A stretch of DNA of 64,000 nt from Mesorhabditis belari (taxonomy: Eukaryota > Nematoda > Chromadorea > Rhabditida > Rhabditidae): assembly GCA_958450365.1 (NCBI GenBank), contig CAUEEP010000935.1, forward strand, positions 970,001 through 1,034,000, given 5' to 3'. The notes beneath the pieces were generated by a model that was not told the origin of the DNA, ran no database searches, and was given only the letters and a program-made list of their open reading frames with translations. Positions 22,727 to 33,111 of the stretch are shown here, piece by piece (the first letter of the stretch is position 1; each line of letters starts with the position of its first letter). A program made the position numbers and the translations under genes.

Positions 22727-23185
22727 AATCTACTATATATAAAAGAGAAGTGTCCGTCCGTCACACTCTGGATCTCCACATGAACCGATTTCGACAAACT
22801 GTTTTTGATCGATAGGGAGGCCAGGGGGAGGCAGTGGTCAAGGCGGTTAGCATCTACAAAACGACTGCCTCAAGGGGGTGTCGGGTCCGATTCCCGCCCG
22901 CTCCAAACTTTTTAGCTTTAAATGTTTTCAGGCATGGAGTTGAAGTATGCAAATTTGGCTTGCCTCAATGCGAAGGTATTGTTACAGGGGCCTCAGAAAA
23001 AAGGGAAGGGGGGGCGGAGGCGCTACATTGCGACGTTAGTCGCGCCGAGCGCACCCAGTATAGATGTCGTTATTGCTGTGGAGGGTATCAGGGTTTATCC
23101 CGATATTGCTTTAAAGGATTAAGAGATAGATCCCAGTATTGTTGCAGGGCGCGAGACGTGTCGTTAGTCGCGCCGAGCGCCCTTT
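22727..23185 (+). mobile_element. Helitron-like or SINE-like insertion
   Basis: Starts CTACTATATATAAAAGAGAA, a sequence style seen at Helitron 5' ends. It contains the tRNA-like segment 22824-22905 and two copies of GTTAGTCGCGCCGAGCGC. It ends with a GC-rich stem (AGGGCGC ... GCGCCCT, 23146-23182). No Rep/helicase is present. The family call is tentative. Confidence 0.4.
22824..22905 (+). pseudogene. tRNA-like sequence
   Basis: GTGGTCAAGGCGGTTAGC resembles an A box of the Leu/Ser type, and CGGGTCCGATTCCCG forms a T arm with a B box. The acceptor stem (GGGAGGC with CGCTCC) pairs only partly. It is probably a tRNA-derived relic. Confidence 0.55.
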
Positions 23186-23219
23186 AACTTGAGAGATCAA
23201 ACTACACGTCAGTCCCAAA

Positions 23220-23615
23220 ACATCCAGGCAGAAAAACCCGCCGTTAGGCTGGTTTTTCAGCTGGTTTTAGGGGCCATATCAGGGCCTGTGGAAGCAAACG
23301 GATGGAGTTGTACATGGAGAAAAATCGTGCTTGCTGTAATTTGACTTGCTGCTGTAATTTGACCTACCGGTTTTATCTTTCAAATTGGTTCCACAAGCTC
23401 TAATATGTCAAAATTCGGATTCTATGCTCTAAAATTACCCAGAAAAACCACTTTTGGAATAGAAAATTGGTTAATATTAGCTTTTAGAGCTTTTTTAAAA
23501 CGCGAAAAAAGGTGCGCTAATGGGCTAAGTGCGGAAAAAAAGGTGCGCAAATGTCCGGGTGCGCTAATGGGCCGGGTGCGCAAAAAAAAAGTTCGCATTT
23601 TTCACACTCCCGGTC
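23220..23615. mobile_element. Truncated hAT-like MITE (subfamily B)
   Basis: 23400-23610 matches the right half of 21992-22422 (TTGGTTAATATTAGCTTTTA, then TGCGCTAATGGGC and AAGGTGCGCAAATGTCC). The left half survives only in part (AAGCAAACGGATGGAGTTGT). Confidence 0.7.
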
Positions 23616-23759
23616 ACTGTATAACAGAGAGAAAATTTAGCATTTATTCAAAATTGCACAGAATTTCTTCGAAGTTTTCCCTCATTTCTTTGCGTTTCCT
23701 CGATGCAATTGATAATTTCTTTGATATGGGCTAAATTTGGGGAGCAATTATTGAACTTG

Positions 23760-25072
23760 TTATGGACAACTACCCGGAGAATAATCGGCGGTCAGGTGAA
23801 AATCGGCGAATGCTTTCTGTTTGAGGACGAATTTTGAATGAAACGGCCGAATTTCCCTCAAATAGGTCTCGATGAATCCGGTGAGATCCGAGTGTTTGTT
23901 TTGAAGAACTAAAAAGGTTGAAGTTAAAAAACAATCTAAAGCAATCCTAAGATTTCTTTGTCCCCACCCATTCTTCCAAGTCGGAGATCAGCTTCGACAT
24001 CGAGAAAAATCTAAAATAGTTTAAATCGACCATAGTACAGCTAAATGTTTTCTCCTCTGTTTTCTCCTCTAAGGAGATTTCTCCTCTGTTTTCTCCTCTC
24101 ATTCAACAAACCTTGAAATCAAAGCATCTTCTATCATCTCTCTGAAGAAATGGAGTCAAACCGTGCACAATTATCAGATCATTATTGCGATTTTGTATAT
24201 TTTTGTCTAAATTCTTTGAAATAAAATTGCATTCATTGGGAAATTGAACACCTTAGCTCATGTTTTCTTTTTATTACCGTAAATACTGTAATAGTACCCC
24301 AGCCCCATGATGACGGTGCGGAGTGTTGCGTAGTCTAACTTTGAACGAGTTTTTCTCGACACTGGTTTATGCTACAATGTGCGCTTAGGTATCAAAAAAT
24401 AGCCCTGAATTTCAGCTATTTTTTGATACCAAAGACGCATTTTTTGAAAGTACGGGCGCTTTGAAAAAAATGAAATACTAAAAATACTAAAAAACTTTTG
24501 CGACTACGCGACTGTACGAGGGCGGTGGGGGAATATTACAGTATTTACGGTATATATATTATATTTCAAAGCTAAATTGAAAAGATTCATTATTCTTGGC
24601 TGAAAACACTATCTGATACTGTAGTTTTGGTATTTAGTATCCGGTAGTGGATTCTAATTTAGTTCAAGATCTAATTCCGATTTTGAGATAGAATATTATG
24701 ATTTTTAAAGTAGTTTGAGCTCCAATAATAACAAAGATCCTTCAAAGTTAGACTACGCAACACTCCGCACCGTCACTATGGGGGCGGGGTACTATTACAG
24801 TATTTACGGTAAGTATATTTTTGGAACATCAAAATTTCAAAAGCTTTTTTCCTTACCGCAAACGAAACGAAACGCAAACGAAGCAAACGCAAACGAAACT
24901 TACGATCAAATTCGTGAAAGGAAACAATTTCACACGATTTCCCGACATTCCCCAATTGATCGTTGATATTTTTGCCGAGAGTTCGCTGAAGATTTTGTTG
25001 GTTTTAACAAAGAATTGAAACCTTTCCAGCCGCAAATCCGCCAGCAATCCCCACAATGATTCGAGATGACAT
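23760..25072 (-). CDS. Compact uridine/cytidine-kinase-like protein
   Basis: Exons 25072-25022, 24985-24904, 24206-24112, 24010-23968 and 23908-23760 join in phase to 140 codons (139 residues). The N-terminus MSSRIIVGIAGGFAAGKRT is a P-loop (Walker A) placed as in uridine-cytidine kinases. Next come EIVSFHEFD (strand 2), DLIIVHGLTPFLQ (position of the family's VVIxEGIL), FKIFLDVEADLRLGRM (FVDxDxDxRLxRR) and YLREIRPFHSKF ... QKAFADFHL (YxxxVKPxFxxF ... KKYADxIIP). The whole nucleoside-binding middle, about 60 residues in typical enzymes, is absent, and the DSFY Asp is not evident, so activity is doubtful. It could be a pseudoenzyme, a pseudogene with clean splicing, or an isoform lacking exons I missed. 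The 24207-24903 intron contains two MITE pieces. Confidence 0.75.
24275..24552. mobile_element. TACCGTAAATACTG MITE (family 1), in kinase intron
   Basis: Complete copy in opposite orientation to 5022-5290, with both TIRs and the central hairpin. Confidence 0.85.
24741..24811. mobile_element. Fragment of family 1 MITE
   Basis: Only the right end is present (TTCAAAGTTAGACTACGCAA to CAGTATTTACGGTA). It lies in the same intron, 190 bases from the full copy. Confidence 0.75.
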
Positions 25073-25132
25073 TCAGAAGAGCTTTCTCATTATATAAAAG
25101 TAGTCAAAATAGAAAAAGAATCTTGAAATGAA

Positions 25133-26031
25133 TCATTGAAATGTCCATTCAGTAATTGCATTCCACGTCGACGACAAAGGAGGAAATCCCTGGGGATTTT
25201 TGGAATGAAGAGAAGTGTCTAAAGAGATATTGGGTTAAGGTTAAGGTTAAGGTCAGACATTGTGTTATATGAGGCTAAAACTAATGCGAGAATACGATCC
25301 TTACTAGGTAACGGTACTGTAACTGTACTGTAAAGTGTACCATTGTATTAGATCTGTGAAATGACGTTCTTTTTTGCCCTCGGGTTCAATTCCGCCCATG
25401 CCCACGTGCAATTTTTTTTTACCTGGCTGTGTATCGACATAACCACTGGAATGCCTAAAAAAACTGACGAAATTTTTGAAATTGGTTTGGTCCAAATTGT
25501 TTATGAGTGATTGAAAGTAACTTTAATATATTTTCTCGTTTTCCCGGTTGAAAACTTGGGTATTTGTGGAGTATCCGGGGGGTCTTTCAATATAAAATCT
25601 TAAGATCCGGTGGGTAAAATCTTAAGATCCGGTGGGATAAAATCTTAAGATCCGGGGTAAACAAGATGCACGAGTAATGCAAGAATATAAACATAAACCA
25701 AACATAATAATTAAATAAATTTGTGAAGTACAACAGTGACTATCTTCTTGCTGCGTGCTTGTTTGTTGTTGAGTCGTATCCTGAATAGCTTTTTTAAATG
25801 AAACATTCCCTCCTTTAAACACAAACCTGTCCGTATTTCTCGGGAGACCACTGCAAGAGAAAGCCGTATATCGAATCAGCTTTATTTCTCGGAATCGTGA
25901 ACCAAAACTCGCGTTTCAATCTAAAGAAAATGAAAAATTTACTCAATTAAAAGATTTTTACCGATTTCCAAAAGCGCAATCCTCGTCATACGATGAGATT
26001 GAGCTGTTTGTCGAGGGTCGAGTCGATTTTC
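25133..26031 (-). CDS. Unidentified gene, 3' exons, just upstream of the kinase
   Basis: Best exons: 26031-25962 (S/T-rich, then YDEDCAFGN), 25920-25827 (LKREFWFTIPRNKADSIYGF, LLQWSPEKYGQ), 25454-25423 (HSSGYVDTQP) and 25218-25133, which ends PLSSTWNAITEWTFQ with stop TGA 25133-25135. The first two join in phase across GTAAAAAT...TTTAG. A further exon from about 25787 encodes DTTQQQTSTQQED and then runs into transposon sequence (25560-25745), so the middle of the gene may be disrupted or skip this exon. 5' exons were not found. The FWFTIPRNK block looks like a conserved domain but I cannot name it. The stop lies about 60 bases before the kinase start. Confidence 0.5.
25290..25425 (+). mobile_element. 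tRNA-derived SINE copy
   Basis: The stretch 25374-25412 contains GCCCTCGGGTTCAATTCCGC (B box) followed by CACGTGCAATTTTTTT. The same T-arm plus tail occurs on the - strand at 41820-41930. The A-box half is degraded here. Confidence 0.55.
25560..25745. mobile_element. Solo end of a CGGGGGGTCTTTCAATA element
   Basis: TATCCGGGGGGTCTTTCAAT followed by repeated AAGATCCGGTGGG(A)TAAAAT and AAACAAGATGCACGAGTAAT. The complement forms the right end at 26690-26816. Confidence 0.75.
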
Positions 26032-26084
26032 CTGTAAAGAGCACAGTGTGGATATTGTACTTGTCACTGAATATCTTATAAAGG

Positions 26085-26819
26085 GTACTTGTGGAGTATC
26101 CGGGGGGGGGTCTTTCAATATCCGGGGTGGTAAAATTTTAAGATCCGGTGGGATAAAATTTTATATACTTTATATACGACCCCTTTTAAAGATATTCAGC
26201 CGCTTAAGTGATTTGGTGGCAAATTCCCTTCGAATGTAAAGCTATTCAATTTATTCGAGGTGATTACTTGATTACGTGATTCGAGGTGATACTCGAGCAA
26301 AATACGTAACTTCTACAAAATTTTTTTATGTCATTATTAGAAATGTTGATACTATCCTAGTTGGCGGGTCACTTTTTTTTTATTCAAAATCATTTTTTGG
26401 GGTAGTTTTATGTGTTGATATTTGGCCTCCTGGCCTAGAAGTAAATTCGAAATTCGATAGACGCTTCTGGCGACCTTTCAAAGATAGCAATCGATTTCGT
26501 CATGGAACCCACGAACACATGATTGAGTCATGGGTTGCTGAAGGACTCTGGCGCCTTAGTTTGCCCAAAGGCGCGGACGCATTTGAGCAAATTCTCAAGG
26601 ATATTGCTCGTTTTTGGCCTCCTGGCCTAGAATTAAATTCGATAGATTTCCACAAGTAGTATTCATTGTCACTGTTACAAATACAAATGTCACTGTTGTA
26701 CTTCACAAATTTATTTAATTATTATGTTTGGTTTATGTTTATGTTCTTGCATTACTCGTGCATCTTGTTTACCCCGGATCTTAAAATTTTACCACCCCGG
26801 ATATTGAAAGACCCCCCGC
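26085..26819. mobile_element. CGGGGGGTCTTTCAATA-terminal element
   Basis: Left end GGGGGGTCTTTCAATATCCG (about 26098) and right end CGGATATTGAAAGACCCCCC (about 26796) are inverted, followed inward by TAAAATTTTAAGATCCGG. The interior holds the GATATTCAGCCG repeat and a degraded transposase tail. G-rich ends and repeated CCGG units are distinctive. Confidence 0.7.
26410..26659 (+). pseudogene. Degraded Tc1/mariner-type transposase tail (possible)
   Basis: The frame encodes two copies of a WPPGLE(V/L)NS motif about 60 residues apart; the second continues as LNSIDFHK before a stop. This recalls WPPxSPDLNPxDF of DDE transposases with substitutions. The call is weak; a duplicated domain remnant is as likely. 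Confidence 0.3.
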
Positions 26820-26910
26820 ACATAGGTAACAAAAATAATCGTCTTTAAATCAAAAATCCGAACACTACAAATTTTAAGTTAGGCCCAAAAATGAACGGAA
26901 AAAATAAAAT

Positions 26911-29900
26911 AATCCGAAAACGTCTATCCAAAATTTCAGAATTAAAGGCGGCGACTTTGATGTTAGTGAAATTTCATATTTCATCGAACCATAAAGTGTT
27001 ATATGTCATTCAATAGCTCTTTTCACGCTCTTTCAGAATACTGAATTGAGTTTTTGTGGAATTCTATTTTTCCATGAAATTTTTTCCATATTCGGCGCCG
27101 AAAAGTCAAAATAATTTTTTTCACGAAAATCTAGCTGATAAAATAGGCTCAAAAAGCAAATTTCTGAATTCTACGCAAAAAGTTGGTCGGGAACTGTTTT
27201 TTAATTTTGTGTTTTGGTCAATGGAAACGCGAGCTCTGAAACCTAGTTTTTTTAGAAGTGCGCGGTTATATGGCCCACGCGCACCTTTGATGTTGGTAAA
27301 ATTTTTCTTCTGTGTCAAATCATCAAGTGTTATATATCATTCGAAAGCATTTTTATGCGTTTAAACATGGCGGAAAGAATTTCCCAAAAACTTTGACTTT
27401 TTATTGGTTTTCTCCGATTTTATAATCTGGAATGCAGTTTTTTTTCTGGTTCTGCGGTACTTGCAGATCTGGTATAGTCTAGAAAAAATTTATTCTATTT
27501 ATAAGCATGAATTAGACAAAAAAAAGAATCGCAATTGAACATTAAGCAAAAAGGAGGAAATTAAGATGTCATCTTTCCATTATCATTGAGGAGAACAACA
27601 TAACCGAGCCACTTGAGCGAGTTCATTAGTCGCTCTTCTTGTGGTCCTGTCTTGTTTCGAGCAAATTCAGATTCTAGCCTGCTGTGAACTGCCTCAATGC
27701 CCTCTTCGGATGCATTTCCGATGAATTTATGCTCATGGACAAATGGGCCAAGATGTAAGAGTAGAGCATGGACCAGTACACTTTGTCCAAAACCACCAAC
27801 TTTTTCTAGTTCATCGCAAAGAATCGCTGTTTGGCAGCAATTTCTGACTTTTGAATGTTTGCCTTTGCAAGCCAAATCCTTTATTTCTTTATCCGAAAGA
27901 ACACTTTTAGTGGTTGAAACCATTTGAGACCATTTGTTGAACTCACGTAATGCAGAAATGACTACTTGATAGGAACGGGAGGAAGAAACGACTGCTAAAT
28001 CAGAAATCACTGAGGATCGACAGAGATTCTTTATATCGTTTTCGTTGAAACGAGCATAGATAATCCCATCACTCTTCCGATTCACATCCAACTTCCATTT
28101 TCGACAAACATCTTGGAAAGTCTGAGAGGACCCTTCGAGTTTCATCAATTGTTCAAAAAGTTCGTTTCCAATCTTGATTTTTGCATGAAGTATTGGGGGA
28201 ATTACCAAACTTCGAGAAACATTTAAGAGATTTTCTTTTTTTGCCTGCAGACCTTTTACTTTTGAAATCATCGCTTCCACCGAAGGGTCACTCCTATCAG
28301 CATATTGTTGAAAATCAATTGAATCCTTATCAGCGGATGGTTTTTTGTCAAACCTCTTGTTGCACCATAAACATCCAAACATCATCGCACAGGAAAGACC
28401 AAAATTGGTGTTCAAGAAAGATAGATCTCCACCGAGAAAAACCATACATCCGGCTTGCACCAAAGTCTCAAAGTCTTTGCAAATTCCCTTTTCCTTCAGC
28501 GAGTCGTAAGAATCTGAACCTTCCCAAGCTTGTAATGGAAGACAATTGCGAGACGAGCACGGTTTTTCGCAGATTAGGAATGAAATAGTTGAAATAACTC
28601 GACCGTGTCCTTTATCGAGGGAAAAAATCAGCCGTTTTCCTTGCTCATCGAGCAGGTCCAATCTTCTTCGCCGCTCTTCAACAGCTTTCAACACAGCTTC
28701 CAATCTTACTCCTTCATTGAGAACTATTTCATATCTGACAAACTGATCCAGAGTCTTCTTGGCCTTTTCGATAGTTCGTTGTGAGCCAATGGTTACTCCT
28801 TGGTTTGATTGAAGAAAATGGTTTACAGATAATAGTCCTTTATTTGATAGATTGGCACTTTTTTTCATACCGAGCAGAGCTTCTGGAGTTGGAGGAGTCG
28901 GTGATTTGGTTTGAATATGTGAGGTTGAAGCAACAGAATCATCATCGTTTTGCTTTGCTTTTGCCACATAGATGGCGTTTGGACGATTTTGCTCTGCTCT
29001 TTTCTTTTCATTATCTTTCAGAATCCTTGCCTCCAGTGCTCCTTTCAAATGTGCTTTCCTGTCGAATTCTTTTTGTTGATTGTCTGCGGAACGCGATGAG
29101 CTTTCTTCTTTTGATTGCACAGGATTTGCAGGAACTTTCCCACTTCGTAATCCGTGCATGTTGTTTTGATTGGTTTGGCGTCCATGTTCCAAGTTGCCAC
29201 TTCTAGACTTTTTGGCTTCTGATGTTCGTCCCATCTGCAAATTATAACTTTTGTTTTGAAAGTGTTGGAAATACGAATGTAATAAGAAAAATAATAATAC
29301 GCTAATAATCAAAAAATAAATAATCGGAAAGCAAAATTGTCTGTAACTAAATGATTTTCTCCTGCAATTGACATTTATAACTTTATCATCTGTCATGCCT
29401 TTGGCATAGTAATTTATCGAGTAATTGTCAAGGCAGTCTGTATTTGTCTGTGCACCTGGGTTGCGTCTGTATTTGTCTGTGCATTCCAGATTATAAAATC
29501 GGAGAAAACCAATAAAAAGTCAAAGTTTTTGGGAAATTCTTTCCGCCATGTTTAAACGCATAAAAATGCTTTCGAATGATATATAACACTTGATGATTTG
29601 ACACAGAAGAAAAATTTTACCAACATCAAAGGTGCGCGTGGGCCATATAACCGCGCACTTCTAAAAAAACTAGGTTTCAGAGCTCGCGTTTCCATTGACC
29701 AAAACACAAAATTAAAAAACAGTTCCCGACCAACTTTTTGCGTAGAATTCAGAAATTTGCTTTTTGAGCCTATTTTATCAGCTAGATTTTCGTGAAAAAA
29801 ATTATTTTGACTTTTCGGCGCCGAATATGGAAAAAATTTCATGGAAAAATAGAATTCCACAAAAACTCAATTCAGTATTCTGAAAGAGCGTGAAAAGAGC

Positions 29901-30016
29901 TATTGAATGATATAGCTATGATATAACACTTTATGGTTCGATGAAATATGAAATTTCACTAACATCAAAGTCGCCGCCTTTAATTCTGAAATTTTGGATA
30001 GACGGTTTTTCGGGAT
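26911..30016. mobile_element. 3.1-kb transposon with ~526-base terminal inverted repeats
   Basis: The left arm 26911-27436 and right arm 29481-30016 are near-identical inverted copies (outer end AATCC(C)GAAAA..CGTCTATCC; inner end GCATTCCAGATTATAAAATC). One - strand transposase-like ORF lies between. The near identity of the arms implies a recent insertion or gene conversion. No flanking target duplication could be recognised, so the exact outer ends are uncertain by a few bases. Confidence 0.85.
27561..29234 (-). CDS. Putative DDE transposase of the long-TIR element
   Basis: An uninterrupted frame from ATG 29234 (MGRTSEAKKS, right after TTTGCAG) to TGA at 27561 gives 557 residues. The frame extends upstream to an ATG at 29396, adding a hydrophobic stretch that is more likely intronic. 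Residues ~60-165 are basic and low-complexity. Counting from the longer start, the core shows IFSLDKGHG (Asp ~261), FLGGDLSFLNTNFGLS (Asp ~324), a CLWC knuckle (342-345), PPILHAKIKIGNELF (His ~404) and IGNASEEGIEAVHSRL (Glu ~566-569). That order of D, D-with-CxxC, H-with-GN and SEExxEA resembles the Transib/RAG1-type core; this is my inference from motifs, not an alignment. Other DDE superfamilies are possible. The ORF is intact, so the element may be autonomous. Confidence 0.75.
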   Translation of the reverse strand: MGRTSEAKKSRSGNLEHGRQTNQNNMHGLRSGKVPANPVQSKEESSSRSADNQQKEFDRKAHLKGALEARILKDNEKKRAEQNRPNAIYVAKAKQNDDDSVASTSHIQTKSPTPPTPEALLGMKKSANLSNKGLLSVNHFLQSNQGVTIGSQRTIEKAKKTLDQFVRYEIVLNEGVRLEAVLKAVEERRRRLDLLDEQGKRLIFSLDKGHGRVISTISFLICEKPCSSRNCLPLQAWEGSDSYDSLKEKGICKDFETLVQAGCMVFLGGDLSFLNTNFGLSCAMMFGCLWCNKRFDKKPSADKDSIDFQQYADRSDPSVEAMISKVKGLQAKKENLLNVSRSLVIPPILHAKIKIGNELFEQLMKLEGSSQTFQDVCRKWKLDVNRKSDGIIYARFNENDIKNLCRSSVISDLAVVSSSRSYQVVISALREFNKWSQMVSTTKSVLSDKEIKDLACKGKHSKVRNCCQTAILCDELEKVGGFGQSVLVHALLLHLGPFVHEHKFIGNASEEGIEAVHSRLESEFARNKTGPQEERLMNSLKWLGYVVLLNDNGKMTS

Positions 30017-31465
30017 TCTCTTAAAATGATCAATTTAAGATGTTTTGAGTCTTTCCATTAATGTAACTATCCAATTAGTATCTGCTGAAGTTCTGTAAGA
30101 AACTTACTGGCTTAAGAAGGTTTAAGTAAATGTTTAGCGCAAAAGTTGCCACAATATTTTCGGAGCTGCTCTTGGTGGTTGTTTTTGTTAACTTTCTGAT
30201 TTCGCTTCTCAATTTTTGCATTTTTTCCAGCATCAACGCATACAATGTCCATTTTTAGGGCGGCCATCACACGTTCATTTATTTCGGGTCGCTATCTTCC
30301 GCCGTCGGTCACCGTCTTGCTCGTCGTTTTCGCTTCTCTTCATCGATTCAACCAGTGGGTCACTCGGAGATTGATTTGTAAGTGGTTAAGCCTAACTAAG
30401 AAGGAGTCAGGTAAGATCTGCGTTGCTTTCTGGTTGCTAGAAGTAGGCTTATGGTTGCCAGAAGCGGTGTTAAGCTCGATTCTGCGCTCTTAGAAGTGGC
30501 AAAACTACGTTATCAATCAAAATATAGACTCTTTACAACAGTATCAGGCGTGTAAACCCAAATTTAATTGAGTTCAAATTGTCGCAGAACAAAGCGTTTT
30601 GGCTCCGCACCACAGAGGCGCATAAGTTTCTAATTGAAAACATGACTTAAAAATGATTTTCGTGATCAAGGCCATCAATTAACCTAAAAAAAAAACTACT
30701 ATTGAGCAAATTTCAAGTGCTCCCCCAACTACCTTAATACCTTTTCGTTATGTTTTGCTAGCTTTTCTCGTTATTATTGTTACTTGGAATAAATTTATTA
30801 AATATTGTTCGATGATGAAGTTACTGTTTGAAGCAGTTGTCGATTTCTTGGTAGATTGACTTATTTGTGACTTATTCCAACTTTTTATTGCTTTTTATAA
30901 CCATTGGCAAAAAGGAATGGAAAATATCGATCATAAGTGCTTCCTCCAGATTGAATTTTTTTGACTGATTTGGCCAAGAAACACCCCAAGGATGCTAGTC
31001 AAACAAAAAATAAATGGCGCTCATGCATTTTCGGGAAAATTTCGAGCAATGTTAAGTGAACCTTATTTATCATTTGGCCCAGTTTTTGCCTTTAACTTCT
31101 TGTCATTTATTTCAGTTGTCATTGATTATTTGTTCTGCTTGCAAGAAGATTGTTTGTGGCCTTTGAACCACCTGCATAGGTATCGGCTTTTTTGATTTGT
31201 TTCCTTTCGCGCATCGCGCTTCGTGAAAGCTTGCAGCACACGTGCCTGCCCGCACCGGTCGCAACTGCCTATAGGTATTGCGCCCAAACTAATTTTAACT
31301 ATTTAACTTTAGATCCCCGTGCCTGAAGGGAGGTCCAATGGAATGGACAGCTTGACACTCGACCGGTCGACACTGACGCCGTTGTTCGCCCGAAAATGCA
31401 CCATTTGGCCGAGATACAGATAAATATCAAAGGTAGCAATTAAAGTCTTTCGCTACGCCTACTAT
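30017..31465. other. Stretch with exon-like pieces but no firm gene
   Basis: A frame at 30245-30385 (start MSIFRAAITRSFISG, donor TTT|GTAAGT) and a segment after TTTAACTTTAG at 31311 (IPVPEGRSNGMDSL...) look exon-like but do not join in phase. The TTTAACTTTAG-ATCCCC(G/C)TGCCTGAA junction recurs at 34847, so it is part of the local duplication. No product is proposed. Confidence 0.3.
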
Positions 31466-31469
31466 TCTG

Positions 31470-31775
31470 TTTAGTACACTACAAGGCGATCTTCCGATCC
31501 GTTCAACCTGTTCAATATGCAGGAGGATTTGTATTTGCGTTTTGTATTTGTATTCCACATTTGCGCATTGCCAAAACTCTTAACTTGATACCTTTTCTTT
31601 AGATATTTCGAGTTATTGCGAATTATTTTTGCGTTATTCAAACTCGTCCGCTTATTGCTTTTTTTGTTACTTATACGACTTCTTTTCCTTTTATTTTCCC
31701 GGTGATTGACAATGCCAACATTGAAATGAGAAAAGAAATGAAGAAAAAAGAATAATTTGAGATGAAAAATTGCGA
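31470..31775. repeat. Inverted duplication, left member
   Basis: The complement of this stretch matches 35865-36255 over most of its length (blocks CAATGTTGGCATTGTCAATC, AAATCCTCCTGCATATTGAA, GAGTTTTGGC). It brackets F-box copy 1. Confidence 0.8.
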
Positions 31776-31889
31776 CCAGATAAAGATGGTTCAAGTTGTG
31801 AGATCTCATTGCTTCGACCATCCATTTGTCAAGCTGCAAAGGTGGGTCTTATCGCACTTTTAAACTTTTCAATCTACATCTTTAGTTCT

Positions 31890-32128
31890 TTTCTTTAGGA
31901 AAGATATGATATGCTCGACGAGTTGCTGTGGAAAGCGTGCCGCGAACGGATCAAAATCGAGCCACGAATCGGTTGCGATGATGGGGAGAACGTGAGCGAA
32001 TCGACGTCCCTGATCGAGGATGTTGATGTGATGGTGGGGCTTTTAACGGTTTTCAGCAAAATTCCAGTGCTTCTAGCTACGTTTGCTAAACGAGTAATCG
32101 TTAAGAATTTGAATTCTAACGAACCTTG
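31890..32128 (+). CDS. Possible exon upstream of F-box copy 1
   Basis: After TTCTTTTCTTTAG a frame encodes ERYDMLDELLWKACRERIKI and continues to a stop at 32126-32128. A diverged version after the same acceptor at about 36664 reads EGSDELDELG and soon stops. Duplication of the exon with its acceptor suggests it belonged to the duplicated locus. No family is recognised. Confidence 0.35.
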
Positions 32129-33111
32129 ACCTGATTTTTACCTTATCATTACTTTATCATTATCACTAGCTACTCGTTTATCAAGCGTTAGCAATAATCT
32201 TGCCGTTTTTTCAGTAGCGTAAAAAATTGATACTCGGCTTTTGCCAACTTTTACTGTCATTCTAAAGAGTCCTATCGAAGTTTAAGCATTGAACGGATGC
32301 CAACAAGAAAGTTTTATCTGTGGTTGTAGTCGGCTGCTTTCCGTGAAACGTCATCTAAAATAGAAAAGACTTTTCCACGCCAATGGTTAATGAAGAATTG
32401 CAGAAATTGTAAATTTTCAGCTACGAGAATGCCTGTTGGAACGCGCGTACAAAAGCCAAAGCGAGAAACCGAAAGAATGAAGATTTGTATGAACTTATAG
32501 CTAGGTGATTCCGTCCCAGTTCCGTTTTTCCTTGGGCGTTAATGTGATTACGAGTGTTTTACGGTATTTGGTAACGTTTTTAATGTTTACTTGTTAATTT
32601 TCTAATAATAAAGTTACTACTTAAGGTGTTTTCGAGCAGTGATTTGGTTCAAGGACCATATTATTTTTCATTGATGACCGATTTTGTGGAATTTTAAGCT
32701 TTGTTTCGGAAGTTTTGCTTATGGTATCTCCGTAGGCAAATTGCTAATTGCTCTGATTCTTATGAAATTAGGAAAGTTGTTGTCTTGAGAAGGTTATGAA
32801 AAGTCAACATCGCGTGAACGTTCTGTCCAAAAACAAGTACCGGGTCCCTCACAAGCAATATTTTATCCTTCATTCACCTTAGTTAGTTCAACAACATCTT
32901 TTGCTTATGGTTCCGCTTCTCCCTAGGTAAATTTCTAATTGCTCTGATTTTTATGAAATTAAGAAAGTTGTTGGCTTAAAAAGCTTGTGAAAAGCCAAAT
33001 TTGACGTTTGACCCCATAGAAAACCATTTTGTCACCAAAAATTGATTGCTTTTTCTGCTTTCTCTTTCATTTTCCAACAAGAATGAATTGTTTTCTTTTA
33101 CAGGTGAAAGA

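Noticed and set aside
25228..25254. GGTTAA repeat as a telomere remnant
   Set aside because: Only three to four units of TTAAGG type. The usual nematode telomere is TTAGGC, and the context is an intron.
27056..29860. Identical 102-codon frames at 27056-27364 and 29552-29860
   Set aside because: Mirror images produced by the terminal inverted repeats of the 26911-30016 transposon.
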